Positions 24,102-34,069 of a DNA stretch of 64,000 nucleotides are shown piece after piece. This stretch comes from Membranipora membranacea. Lineage: Eukaryota > Bryozoa > Gymnolaemata > Cheilostomatida > Membraniporidae. The position numbers were made by a program, and so were the translations under genes. Under the pieces are notes generated by a model. The model was not told where the DNA came from. It ran no database searches and worked only from the letters and a program-made list of their open reading frames with translations. Location: the NCBI GenBank assembly GCA_914767715.1, contig OU612071.1, positions 806,001 to 870,000 on the forward strand, written 5' to 3'. Numbering within the stretch: position 1 is the stretch's first letter; each line of letters starts with the position of its first letter.

Positions 24102-24324
24102 TGAGAATGTCCAGACATAGGAGAAGACAACCATTAATAAGTTTGCAAATTTATATTATTTTATTGATGTGACAACATATATGTATGTTTTAAGGTATGA
24201 GGAATCTGAAAAACAGGGTTAGAATTCTGTGAGATGAGTCAAAAGTGCTGTAAACAGGTGCTAAAGTTGAAAAAGTAATAAATTGCAAAAAATGGAACTT
24301 CCTAGCTTCCCACCCACCCCCTTA
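24102..24324 (-). repeat. 223-bp inverted repeat, right arm
   Basis: Reverse complement of 18973-19195, equal in length. It is flanked on the right by another short dispersed motif (24325-24380). Confidence 0.9.
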
Positions 24325-24385
24325 GCGACCGCCTACGGCCGCGATCGCCATCCCGAATGCTTTTAAGGGCTGGCTGTGTATAGAA
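24325..24385 (+). repeat. Short dispersed repeat U, copy 1
   Basis: CTACGGCCGC, GCCATCCCGAAT and TTAAGGGCTGGCTGTG are shared, in order, with 44655-44698. Function unknown. Confidence 0.6.
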
Positions 24386-24622
24386 TTACCTCCTTTGTCA
24401 TAAACCATTATGTAATCATGAGAAGACAAATTTTCAACAGTACCTATGATTGTAGACAAAGACAAGTTGAGTGCAATCTCCATATATCCCACCTTCCCTG
24501 ATCTAATGCAGTTAAACATTCTATGAATTGAATCAATTACTGAAATAGGTTTTTGTCGTACTCAGAACAGCTTCAATCAATATTCAACAGGTTTCACAAT
24601 GCTATATTGAATATTAGTCAAA

Positions 24623-25492
24623 TTCTAATAGGCATCATATATTACTTTTGAGTTGCCCCAGCACACATAAATGTAGGCAACTCCCATTTTCACATGTAAT
24701 TGGAATACAAAGGTATAAATAACACGTCTTAGCCAGAAACCAGGCAGTCACGTAGCGGCAAACAGACTGCTATCATATTTCGTACTGAGAAATCATATAA
24801 TACCTTTGTACCAACTACATATTATATATATTACTATTATTACATGTTAAGGATCCAGACAAAATCACCGAAAAACTACAACTAAAATAGACAAAACCTA
24901 AAAAGCAAAGAAAAAAAGAAGAAGGCAAGATTGGGAGAGCGACTCTACTTATGACTGTTTACTGTTCAATATGTATACTCATGAGATTAGCTTAGACTAG
25001 ATTACACATATGAGGATTAAATTACTTGTAGAGTCACCCAAAAGGCTTTTGGCTAGTAGAGAGGACAATCCACTGATAGCTCTGTACTGAGAAGATCTTG
25101 CTTGAGCAAGTCAGACATTTGTAACAGTGATTTGAAGTGAGCCTGTTCTATTGATTGTATTGAGTTTAGTTTTATCAGTTATTCTAAAACCCCTAGTTTC
25201 AACAACAATGTAACTTTGCCACATTAATCTTGGAAATTTTTTCTCAGTCATAAACAAATTCCATCCATAGATTTGTGAAATACCGCAATATACAGTAAGG
25301 ACCTAATTGTTTGTAACGTAATAAGATTGAATAGTGTAGTAACAGAAGGAGTTGGTATTGAGTCACAATCCAAAATCAAGGTTTATGTGGATGACTGGAT
25401 TGTGATTTATATAAAACTTCTCTCCCTCCTTCTTTCTGGCACTGAATTATGACAAGAGGACTCCACAGATCAACTCAAAACAACCATCTGTA
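24623..25492 (+). repeat. Duplicate of the ankyrin-gene promoter/5' region
   Basis: About 870 bp aligned with 33112-33953, in the same orientation, with a few per cent substitutions and small indels. It keeps a TATAAATA at 24714-24721 and the downstream segment GCCAGAAACC-GGCAGTCACGTAGCGGC. The small upstream ATG of the gene copy is lost here (AAGGATCCAGAC). Homology ends at CAACCATCTGTA; instead of the ankyrin ORF a family-T repeat follows. This is an orphan copy of a promoter and leader. Confidence 0.85.
24714..24721 (+). promoter_or_regulatory. TATA box in the duplicated promoter
   Basis: TATAAATA at the position matching 33203-33210 upstream of the ankyrin gene. The initiator-like TCAGTC of the gene copy is GCAGTC here. 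No downstream coding region is visible, so any transcript would be noncoding or chimeric. Confidence 0.5.
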
Positions 25493-25670
25493 TGTGTGAG
25501 AAACGGACTGGGCCGGGTACACAACAAGGTGTAGTTAGCTTGCTCCGAGTCTACTCTTTGATGAGCGAGTGGGCTTTCATCTTTAGTTTTAGGTTCTATT
25601 TGGTTTCAGCACTGAAAGCCTCCGCTTGAATTATGCAATCATTATATAACCCACAGAAGGGTCTCAAACA

Positions 25671-25904
25671 TACACTGATACACGATACACTAATACACGA
25701 TACACTGATACACGATACACTGATACACGATACACTGATACATGATACACTGATACACGACACACTGATACACGATACATTGATACACGATACACTGATA
25801 CACGATACACTGATACACGATACACTGATACACGATACACTGATACACGATACACTGATACACGATACACTGAGACACGATACACTGATACACGATACAC
25901 TGAT
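25671..25904 (+). repeat. 15-bp minisatellite, about 15.6 copies
   Basis: Unit TACACTGATACACGA with rare variants (TACATGA, CGACACAC, CGATACATT, TGAGACACG). Because 15 is divisible by three, frames in both directions stay open over it; these are artefacts. Confidence 0.95.
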
Positions 25905-25912
25905 TCGACAAG

Positions 25913-26245
25913 TTCTGATGGGCTTTATGAGCGATATCAATTAATATCCTGACAAAATGTGATACACCCACAGAGTTTATCTACTCAACTGATTTTAATA
26001 CATTAGACACACGTCTCAATTTATTCTGATGGGCTTTATGAGCGATATCAATTAATATCCTGGCAAAATGTGATATGCGCACAGAATTGATCTACTCCAC
26101 TGAATTCAATGCACTAGACACACGTCTCAATTTATTCTGATGGGCTTTATGGGCGATATCAATTAATATCCTGACAAAATGTAGTACACGCATAGAGTTT
26201 ATCTACTCCACTGAATTTAATGCACTTGACACCGTCTCAATTTTG
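25913..26245 (+). repeat. 111-bp tandem repeat, three copies
   Basis: Units start TTCTGATGGGCTTTATG at 25913, 26024 and 26135. Each contains CGATATCAATTAATATCCTG and ends in an ACACGTCTCAATT-like block. One unit is present in the sister repeat at 6250-6380. Confidence 0.9.
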
Positions 26246-26296
26246 AATTTAGATTTAATTCAAGGCCATTATAATACACAGTCTATTTAAATCATC

Positions 26297-26915
26297 ACAC
26301 ATGAGATTAGGTATGCTAAGCGAACGTTAGCCAATCAAGTAGACGTGAAGTTCCAAACAGATAGTAAGACCGCTTGGGCTAATTTGAAATCTCTGCTTAA
26401 ATTGAATGATAATCGTGCTGAGTGCTCTGTGAACGTCAATACCTTGAATACTTTTTTTGCTAGATATGAGACTGATTCTGTGATAATACCTGATCTGCCT
26501 TCTGTAGATCCTAATGTTGAATTTTTTACTATCAGTGATGTGTACAATGTGTTCAGGAACGTAAACGTTGGTAAAAGTAGTGGCCCTGATGGAATATCGG
26601 CACGGATGATAAGAACACTAGCAGATTGTATAGCTGCTCCTATGTGTACTTTGTTCAATATCTCGCTACAAAGTGCCACTGTGCCCGATATTTGGAAAGC
26701 TGCCAATATAGTGCCATTACCTAAACTGAAAGGTGCAACAGAACCTAAAGACTTTAGGCCCATCGCCCTGACACCAATCCTCGCTAAGTGTCTTGAGAAA
26801 CTTGTAGCGCCCCACATCAGTGCTCACGTTGCCGATAGTAACCAGTTTGCCTATAAACCTAACAGCAGTACAGACGATGCACTATTGTTGTTACTTGACA
26901 AAATCACTAATCGCA
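26297..26915 (+). pseudogene. LINE reverse transcriptase N-terminal fragment
   Basis: Open from about 26297 (EIRYAKRTLANQVDVKF) through fingers-domain motifs: KSSGPDGISARMIRTLAD, VPDIWKAANIVPLPK, KDFRPIALTPILAKCLEKL, NQFAYKPNSSTDDALLLLLD. Similarity to RT ends near 26915, before the palm and the catalytic aspartates, where unrelated sequence continues the frame to 27076. It is close to the RT at 46347-47639 (SKDYRPIALTSIIAKCLENL; QFAYRSNRGTDDALLVLLD), so both probably belong to one LINE family. Truncated at both ends and inactive. Confidence 0.85.
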
Positions 26916-27079
26916 TTATTTTGCAACAAAAAAGAGCATTGCCTATTATTGCCAATATTCACCATACACCATATCATTTAATATCAACAAACGAAATGTG
27001 TTCGCATTTAAAAATATTACCATTACCACTCTTAAATAATCACTTTACCTACCTATACATATTCAAAGTTATGTAAAAT

Positions 27080-27290
27080 TTGTCACCTCAATACATTTCT
27101 GATTTCTTTGTAAATGTAGATAATAGATTTCCTTAACGGGATGATAAACTTAAAAAAGTACTTTTTGACAACCTAAATCATGTAGTTGCAAGCAAACTCA
27201 ATGGCTTACCTTACCATATCAGATGAGTTGACAAGTTTGAACACTTTAAAACAATGCTCATCAAACATTACGATTAAAGGTTGATCAAAA
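27080..27290 (+). pseudogene. LINE C-terminal tail remnant
   Basis: Plus-strand reading gives NHVVASKLNGLPYHIR, a stop, then VDKFEHFKTMLIKHYD. This resembles the extreme C-terminus of many LINE RTs (WNsLP..iR...s...Fk..Lk.hy). It may be a 3' end of the element whose 5' RT part is at 26297-26915, with the middle deleted, but it could be a different copy. Confidence 0.4.
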
Positions 27291-27295
27291 TCAGA

Positions 27296-27530
27296 TGTCA
27301 GACGCCACATCCCGAAGTATGGGCGGCGAAAAAACTAGTTGCCTTAGGGGCTAGGCTGCAATACCTGCGCCAATCTGCTCTCAGTTTGCAGGCAGGTCGG
27401 AGCACACCTGGGGGTCCAACCAAACCCAGTAGTCTGTAGACTCCAGCGGGATTCGAACCCATGACCTTAAAAATTTGCATACTGAAGGGATGGCGCTCTA
27501 ACCAACTGAGCGACCTCCTACTCCTACCTC
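27296..27530 (-). mobile_element. tRNA-derived SINE (family S), minus strand
   Basis: The best preserved family-S copy. The minus strand has an A box GGTCGCTCAGTTGGTTAGAGCG, here split for length as GGTCGCTCAGTTGGTTAG then AGCG, and a B box GGGTTCGAATCCCGC. A body follows with CCAGGTGTGCTCCGACCTGC, AAACTGAGAGCAG and TTCGCCGCCCATACTTCGGG. Its 114-codon open frame is not a gene. Confidence 0.8.
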
Positions 27531-27885
27531 CTATACCAATCCATATAATTTTAAATACCCTTTTTTTATGTCGCATCATGTAAAACATCTTTACAAGATG
27601 ACGTTGATGAAAATAAAGTGATGAAAAAAAATGGTCAGTCATGCATGTTTGATAACCAATAGATGCAAGACAAAACTTGCTTCTCCGGGTTTTTGAGTAC
27701 TATTGGTACATGTACTCTCACAATACAAATCTTGTTGTGTGATCACCCCTATAAATATATGACAAGACAATAGGTGGTCGAGAGTAGCAGTTTTTTATTA
27801 CTGCTATGACTGTCTGTTTCACATAGATTCCTCGTTTTCACCACATCTTTTTCTAGATAACCAATAATATGTTGAGAGTACTCAC

Positions 27886-28822
27886 CCGTTGCATGTCTGG
27901 TCGTTAAGATGATTCATTAAAAAGATAAAGAACTCACTAGCATCTTGCTGTCTTCCATTTACAATGACTGGACACAACTCTGAAAGACACAAAACACATT
28001 GAAGATCATCTGTTGTTGTTAACCAAAAGTTATTTTACAGTACTTTCCTTGAAAAGCTCGTTTTAAAAACAATTTCTGATCAAGATTACAGGCGCTATAG
28101 ATAAACTAAGTTTAAAGTAACAAAATTTCAAAACCTGTTTGCAGTCTATCTTATCTATCTAGTGCACTGAAAAAACACATTACCTTTCATCATAGGCATA
28201 CTGATTTCCCATTCACCATAAATAGCTGCCAACGCACAATGCGAACCGAGATCTGAAATAGAATTGATGAGTACAATGTTGTAGAAATGATAAATTCCCC
28301 TTATTATTATGATGACATATGCTAAAGAATAAATATGAGTAACTTATTCAAAAATTAACTGAGTTTAGAAAAATAGTATGAAATGGGTAGTGAGGGTAAT
28401 GTACCAGTCTTATCCCTATATTTGGGTTCACCGGCCGCCTTACATAGTATAGTGTAAAATAAATTAACCATCCTCAGTGATTTAACGGGTAAACAAAAAT
28501 AATTGTGCTGTTTCATTTGTAGGTCCAACTATGTGTATATTGCTTTGCCACAGAATCGCAGATACTATCTCTCTGGATTTATTTCTTGACGCATTTTTCT
28601 CCTTTTTTCAAAAGTCTAAATTTTTATTGTACGCACACATTTATATAAAAACTATGAGTTATCAGCTCACACGAAAATGTGAGGATAACTTGACACATGT
28701 GGTGTTATAATATGTTAACTCACCTTTACAAAGATCCTCAGTCAAACACATCTTGATAGCTTTTGTCTCCCTTAGGACTTGAATAATAGAGTTGAGGAAA
28801 CAGTAACTTGTGAAATTTGTTG
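27886..28822 (-). CDS. Ubiquitin-specific protease fragment, three exons
   Basis: Minus-strand exons about 28822-28724, 28252-28184 and 27979-27886 join in phase 1 with GT-AG borders. Exon one reads NFTSYCFLNSIIQVLRETKA: the Asn and catalytic Cys of the USP Cys box, five residues apart as in the family. Exon two begins DLGSHCALAAIYGEW. Exon three reads VIVNGRQQDASEFFIFLMNH, the family's QQDA-EF block. USPs remove ubiquitin from proteins, with a Cys-His-Asp triad. The His/Asp box is not visible downstream, where a SINE and LINE debris begin at about 27530. A possible further piece at 27730-27862 is unclear. The 5' start of exon one and earlier exons are not resolved, and an in-frame TGA lies just upstream of the Cys box. 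This may be a truncated gene copy or part of a longer gene. Confidence 0.7.
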
Positions 28823-28839
28823 CTCAGTCCTTGTCTAAA

Positions 28840-31760
28840 ATGCAAAACCCAATATTAGTTAATTTATAACCGATATAATGCGACCAAGAGTGACATTGAA
28901 GAGGATACAATCTACATTCACCATGGTTGGGATGAGAAAAGGGTTAACATCTGATAGTGAGTACAAAGGTATTAATTATACATGCGATTATATATATATA
29001 TATATGTCAATAAAGCTAGTAGATTTATATTTTTTATATGTTAATTCACCGCTTAACATCATTTTTCCCAGACGGTATCACTTTACTTTTCCACATTCTA
29101 CTCACTACAGGATATCATGTACATCGCATCTTAGCTAGGTTAGGCTCGTTTCAGTTTGACTTATTGGCAGCTAACACCAATACACTGCTTGTGGAGTTTT
29201 GCGAAATGGAGAATATTTTTCTTGTTAATGCTCTTCTCCCTCAAGGTTACGTTGAAAGATGTATGTGTAAGTGTTAAGTGTTATTCTCATATGAAACTCT
29301 TATCCTTGAAGACCGAAAAGAATTTATTCTGCTGAGCTCAAGATCAAGCACCTAGATGTTCTTACTAGATCCTCAAACAATTATTTGCCACTAGTTAAAA
29401 CAATAGAACACAAAATATGGAATAATGACAAGTATAATTAATATATTCAACTCACAGAGTGTCCAGTTTCTGGTATAGAAAGAAGAATGACAGAAAATGT
29501 TTATATATTTTTCCGAATATATTATATGTTGTAATGCGATTCAGTATATTGTATTATGCTAATGCTGCGATAAGATTAATGTTTGACAAAAACATAGTCA
29601 TTGAATAATATACTACATATGTCAACATCTTTGTGACACAGAATAGTCCTGCTACTTATGTTAACAATGAAATGTCTCAATATACATACCTTAATTCCTC
29701 TCCGAGGGCACCTAAGGGTTGCCATATTGCTCTCTAGCCAGAGTTCACCTCCTCTTTCTCAGTGTGCCAATTGTCAATTGTTGATAAGAAATGCAATAAT
29801 CTGTCAAATGATTAACTCCCTATACTATCAAATTTCTGTTTTTTTTTCTCATGGATTAGCTAAATAATATAGGGGAGCTTATAAAGCCAAATTTCATAGA
29901 AACTGATAGCCAAAGGAGTAGTCATATTTTCGGAGATGAGATGAAAACTCCAAATAACACAATCAAAGCATATAATCCAGTAAGAATAATTATAGTTTAT
30001 TTACTGAAGTGGATGTTGCCCAAGTAATGAATAGAATAACAAGAAAAATGAAAGCATCCTACTGACTACATCAAGTAGTTGGGTGTTAACATTTGGTACC
30101 AGATAACCCTAGCAACACTTTGCGCGTATAAACTGTTTGATATTTTCCATTTATTTCTGTACCAGGTCGACAGTGAGAACAAGATGGAGTGTGTTTTAAC
30201 TTTACATAACTTTTTGACATAATAATACTCTACAAATTTCTCAAAGGGCTTGAAATGCTGATGTGGCTAGGTTGCAGAGTTAGGCCTCTACGCACTATAA
30301 TATATGCATATGGAGTCCAGCCAACTTTCCATTTATAATGTAAGGTGAAATGAAACATGCCATTAAAATCAGAATGCGTAGATCTATGAATAACCAAACT
30401 TTAAGCTACAAATCACTTTCATCATTCCTTGTGTTGTTTACAAATCACCATCATGATCATTTTTTTTAAAAATTTGCATTTCACCATCAACCGTAAATAA
30501 CTCTTGGTTAGAACACATTTAGCTTTCATTCCTGAGTAAGCATGCAAACATGAGCAATATGTAACCCTTGTTGGCATGGCAAGTTCACAGGTTTGCAAAA
30601 AATTGTATGATGCAATTATCACAAACCAAAATACTGTGGCTGTTGTTTGAATTCAGAATTGCCTTCTTATAAGCATAACACAGATAACTCCAGAAATATA
30701 CATACAGTAAGCAGACCAGAAATGCGTAAACAATTAGCATGTTCATGTTTATTGCAGCTCATTATATGGACTATTTATTTAGGTTGATTTTGTCTGTAAT
30801 ACTTAATATATGCCACATTGAAGCTCATTTTATCAAGATGAAAATATAGAAATAGAAATATAAAATATAGTGTCAATGACGTGACTAATTAGCTGCATCG
30901 CCAGGTCATATTGTAGAACAGTCTTTCATAATAGGAACTGGGCAGGTGAACATTTGTACAAGAAACTCCTACACTATAGTCCACTTGCAGCAAGACAATC
31001 TTCAACAGATTGGCACCCAGCAATCGCTGTACAACCCTATGAGAGTAGAAGATACTGCGGTATCACATATTGCAGATTGGCTTACCGAGGATCTACATCC
31101 ATCAATCTGGATATCACCCTATGTGATTGGAAGATACTATGGTATCACATATAGCTGATAAGCTGATAGCTAGTCAGATCCCCATAACTGTTGCAATGTG
31201 TCATTCATAGCAATTTGGCTCATAGTCTGTCAGGACTGAGTGTTCTCTATCCAACCTCAGGAGTGGAAGATATTAAGTATCCAGTAGAGCATATATCAGA
31301 TTTGGATGACCAATCACTAAATACAGCCTAAATAGTGGATGATAATGCACTGTCATATTATAACAGATTTGCAGATCAATTTCCCCAGTCTTCGTACAAC
31401 ATGAGAGGTAACATATATTTTGATATCGGATATATAAAAGATCAGCCCATTCTTCATTACCCAGAGTTATCACTCACAAACAGGTGGAGTTACCGTCACG
31501 TCTCCTTGATCTCATGCAAGATGTAAAATGGAATTGCTGCGCACATATGATGTCAACGTAATTTACTTTGGTTGAATCCTGGTTTTATAAAGTGTTTCCA
31601 TCTCTTCTCACTGTGAAAGAGGAACAAAGAAGTCCCGGGCCTGTAAACAGAGTTTGATATTACATATTAAAATAGTGCTTATTATAATCATTTATTATAT
31701 TATAACATTTTGTTGTCTCGATGTGAAATTGTAATGAAACATTGTTATGTTTGTTCTTCT
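28840..31760. other. No confident feature (about 2.9 kb)
   Basis: AT-rich. It could be intron or upstream sequence of the minus-strand USP gene. Small local repeats: an AT dinucleotide run near 28990, and GAAGATACTGCGGTATCACA / GAAGATACTATGGTATCACA at about 31047 and 31130. The open frames at 28878-29277 and 30946-31526 have no recognised motif. Confidence 0.45.
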
Positions 31761-31764
31761 TTAA

Positions 31765-32770
31765 TTGAAAGTACAACACCTTGGGCTAGGTTTTATATTA
31801 TGGGCCAAGTTTAACTATTCGGGGCCAAGTTTCATTTCATGGGGCCAAGTCTTATATTTGGGGCCAAGATTTCATAATTGAGACCAAGTCTCATTCCGTG
31901 GAGCCAAGTTTTATATGAGGGGCCAAGTTTTACTAATTGGGGCCAAATTTCAGTACATGGGGCCAAGTTTTATATTTGGGGCCTAGTTTTACTAATTGGG
32001 CCAAGTTTCATATTTGGGGCCAAGTTTTACTAACCGGGGCCAAGCTTTACTAATTGGGGCCAAGTTTCATTCCATGGGGCCAAGTTTTATATGAGGGGCC
32101 AAGTTTTACTAATTGGGGCCAAGTTTCAGTACATGGGGCCGAGTTTTATATTTGGGGCCAAGTTTCATTGCATGGGGCCAAGTTTTACTAATTGAGGCCA
32201 AGTTTCAGTACTGAGGGCCAATTTTTACTACTTGGGGCCAAGTTTCAGTATATGGGGCCAAGTTTTACTACTTGGGGCCGAGTTTTATATTTGGGGCCAA
32301 GTTTTACTACTTTGGGCCAAGTTCCATTGCACAGGGCCAATTTTTACTAATTGAGGCCAAGTTTCAGTACTGAGGGCCAAGTTTTACTACTTTGGGCCAA
32401 GTTCCATTACACGAGGCCAATTTTTACTAATTGGGGCCAAGTTTCAGTACTGTGGGCCAAGTTTTACTACTTGGGGCCATGTTTCAGTATATGGGGCCAA
32501 GTTTCATATTTGGGGCCAAGTTTCATTTTTGGGCCAAGTTTTACTAATTGGGGCCAAATTTCAGTATATGGGGCCAAGTTTCATATTTGGGGCCAAGTTT
32601 CATATTTCGGGCCAAGTTTTACTATTTGGGGCCAAGTTCCAGTACTTGGGGCCAGGTTTTACTAATTGGGGCCAAGTTCCAGTACTTGGGGCCAGGTTTC
32701 ACTAATTGGGGCCAAGTTTTATATTTGGGGCCAAGTTTTCTTGCATGGGGCCAAGTTTTACTAATTGAGG
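31765..32770 (+). repeat. GGGGCCAAGTTT minisatellite, about 18-21-bp units
   Basis: Roughly fifty units of the form GGGGCCAAGTTTTACTAATT or GGGGCCAAGTTTCAGTACAT, ending in alternating subtypes (TACTAATT, CAGTACAT, TATATTTG, CATTCCAT). Subtypes are arranged in higher-order blocks. It lies 1.3 kb upstream of the ankyrin gene start. The open frames with repeated WGQV/LGPS motifs are artefacts of the repeat. Confidence 0.95.
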
Positions 32771-32938
32771 CCAAGTTTGGCTCGGGCCAAGTTTGGCTCG
32801 GGCCAAGTTTGGCTCGGGCCAGGTTTGGCTCGGGCCAAGTTTGGCTCGGGTCAAGTTTGGCTCGGGCCAAGTTTGGCTCGGGCCAAGTTTGGCTCGGGCC
32901 AAGTTTGGCTCAGGCCAAGTTTGGCTCGGGCCAAGTTG
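32771..32938 (+). repeat. 16-bp homogenised sub-array
   Basis: About ten copies of GGGCCAAGTTTGGCTC, much more uniform than the preceding array and evidently derived from it. Sharp end at CCAAGTTGTCGCAC. Confidence 0.95.
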
Positions 32939-32957
32939 TCGCACTTCCATGCGTTCA

Positions 32958-33038
32958 GCTAGCGTTTTGCGTTTAAAACTCAATTAGTGTCAAATAAGCG
33001 CACATAAACGCTTTATGCGTACAGGTTGGCAAGTATGG
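32958..33038 (+). repeat. Dispersed repeat V, copy 1
   Basis: About 80 bp (AAACTCAATTAGTGTCAAAT, AAGCGCACAT, ACGCTTTATGCGTAC) also found at 52621-52698 in the same orientation. It sits exactly at the downstream edge of the minisatellite, as the end of a mobile element carrying that array would. Confidence 0.75.
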
Positions 33039-33111
33039 ATTGAGAGCAAATACTGAGCTCTGATTGGTCAATTTTGTTGGACGCAAGCTCCACCTCTCCC
33101 ACCCTCCCTGA

Positions 33112-34069
33112 TTCTAAAAGGCATCATGTATTACTTTGGAGTTGCCCCACCACACATAAATGAAGGCAACTCCCATTTTTACATGCTGCTGGAATACAAA
33201 GGTATAAATAACGTGAAGTAGCCAGAAACCTGTCAGTCACGTAGCGGCAAACAGACTACTATCATATTTCGTACCGAGGAATCATATAATACCTTTGTAC
33301 CAACTACATATTTATATATTACTATTACATATTATGGATCCAGACAAAAACACCAAAAACCAACAACAAAAGTAGACCAAACCTAAAAAGCAAAGAAAAA
33401 ACGAAGAAGGCAAGAATGGGAGTGCGACTCTACTTATGACTGTTTACTGTGCAATATGTATACTCATGAAGACAGCTAGATTGCTCATATGAGAATTATA
33501 TTACTTGTAGAGTCAACCAAAAGGCTGGTGGCTAGTAGAGAGGACAATCCACTGATAGCTCTGTACTGATGAGATCTCAGACATTTGTAACAGTGATTTG
33601 AGGTGAGCCTGTTCTATTGATTGTATTGAGTTTAGTTGTATCAGTTATTCTAAAACCCTTAGTTTCAACAACAATGTAACTTTGCCACATTCATCTTGGA
33701 AAATTCTTCTCAGTCATAAACAAATTCCATCCATAGATTTGTGAAATGCCGCAATATACAGTAAGGACCTAATTGTATGTAACGTAATAAGACTGAATAG
33801 TGTAGTAACAGGAGTTGGTATTGAGTCGCAATCCAAAATCAAGGTTTGTGTGGATGACTGGATTGTGATTTATATAAAACTTCTCTCCCTCCTTTCTGGC
33901 ACTGAATTATGACAAGAGAACTCCACAGATCAACTCAAAACAACCATCTGTAGATGAACCTTTGAAATCTGCACTGATATTTACTCTTGAATGCTGCTCA
34001 TTATAATCATTGAAATTTATGTTATTTAGGTATCAGACATAAGAACCACCTACTTGACGGAGCAGAATA
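33112..34069 (+). promoter_or_regulatory. Promoter and 5' leader of the ankyrin-NTase gene
   Basis: Duplicated at 24623-25492. It contains TATAAATA (33203-33210) and, 32 bases from its first T, an initiator-like TCAGTC (A at 33235), the spacing of a classical TATA/Inr core promoter. A short upstream ORF (ATG at 33334, 13 codons, MDPDKNTKNQQQK) precedes the main start. A 3' splice site TTATTTAG at 34029 suggests a leader intron; its donor is not identified. The start site is predicted from spacing, not shown. Confidence 0.6.
33203..33210 (+). promoter_or_regulatory. TATA box
   Basis: TATAAATA with an initiator-like TCAGTC centred about 32 bp downstream. Both lie in sequence conserved between the two duplicated copies, though the initiator's first base differs in the orphan copy. 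Confidence 0.6.

Larger units (their letters stand above)
25496..26300 (+). mobile_element. Repeat family T, copy 2, with expanded arrays
   Basis: Shares its whole body with 5990-6430 (GAGAAACGGACTGGGCCG, TTGCTCCGAGTCTACTCT, ATTATATAACCCACAGAAGG, CGATATCAATTAAT and AATACACAGTCTATTTAA) but lacks the tRNA head. The 15-bp unit and the 111-bp segment inside it are amplified. It abuts an RT fragment at about 26297. Confidence 0.75.

Noticed and set aside
25596-25971. Four overlapping repeat-rich ORFs on both strands
   Set aside because: A 15-bp repeat keeps all frames open; there is no start context, domain or splice site.
26919-27076. Continuation of the RT protein to 27076
   Set aside because: No RT palm motifs follow LLLLLD; the frame just runs on by chance.
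27298-27642. 114-codon minus-strand protein
   Set aside because: Lies over a SINE with A and B boxes; no domain.
28800-28834. GLSN in exon one as the USP GL-x-N motif
   Set aside because: It is out of frame with the Cys box; the in-frame NFTSYC already has the family spacing.
32351-32987. ORFs with repeated WGQV or LARAKFGSGQV motifs
   Set aside because: Read-through of the GGGGCCAAGTTT minisatellite on both strands.
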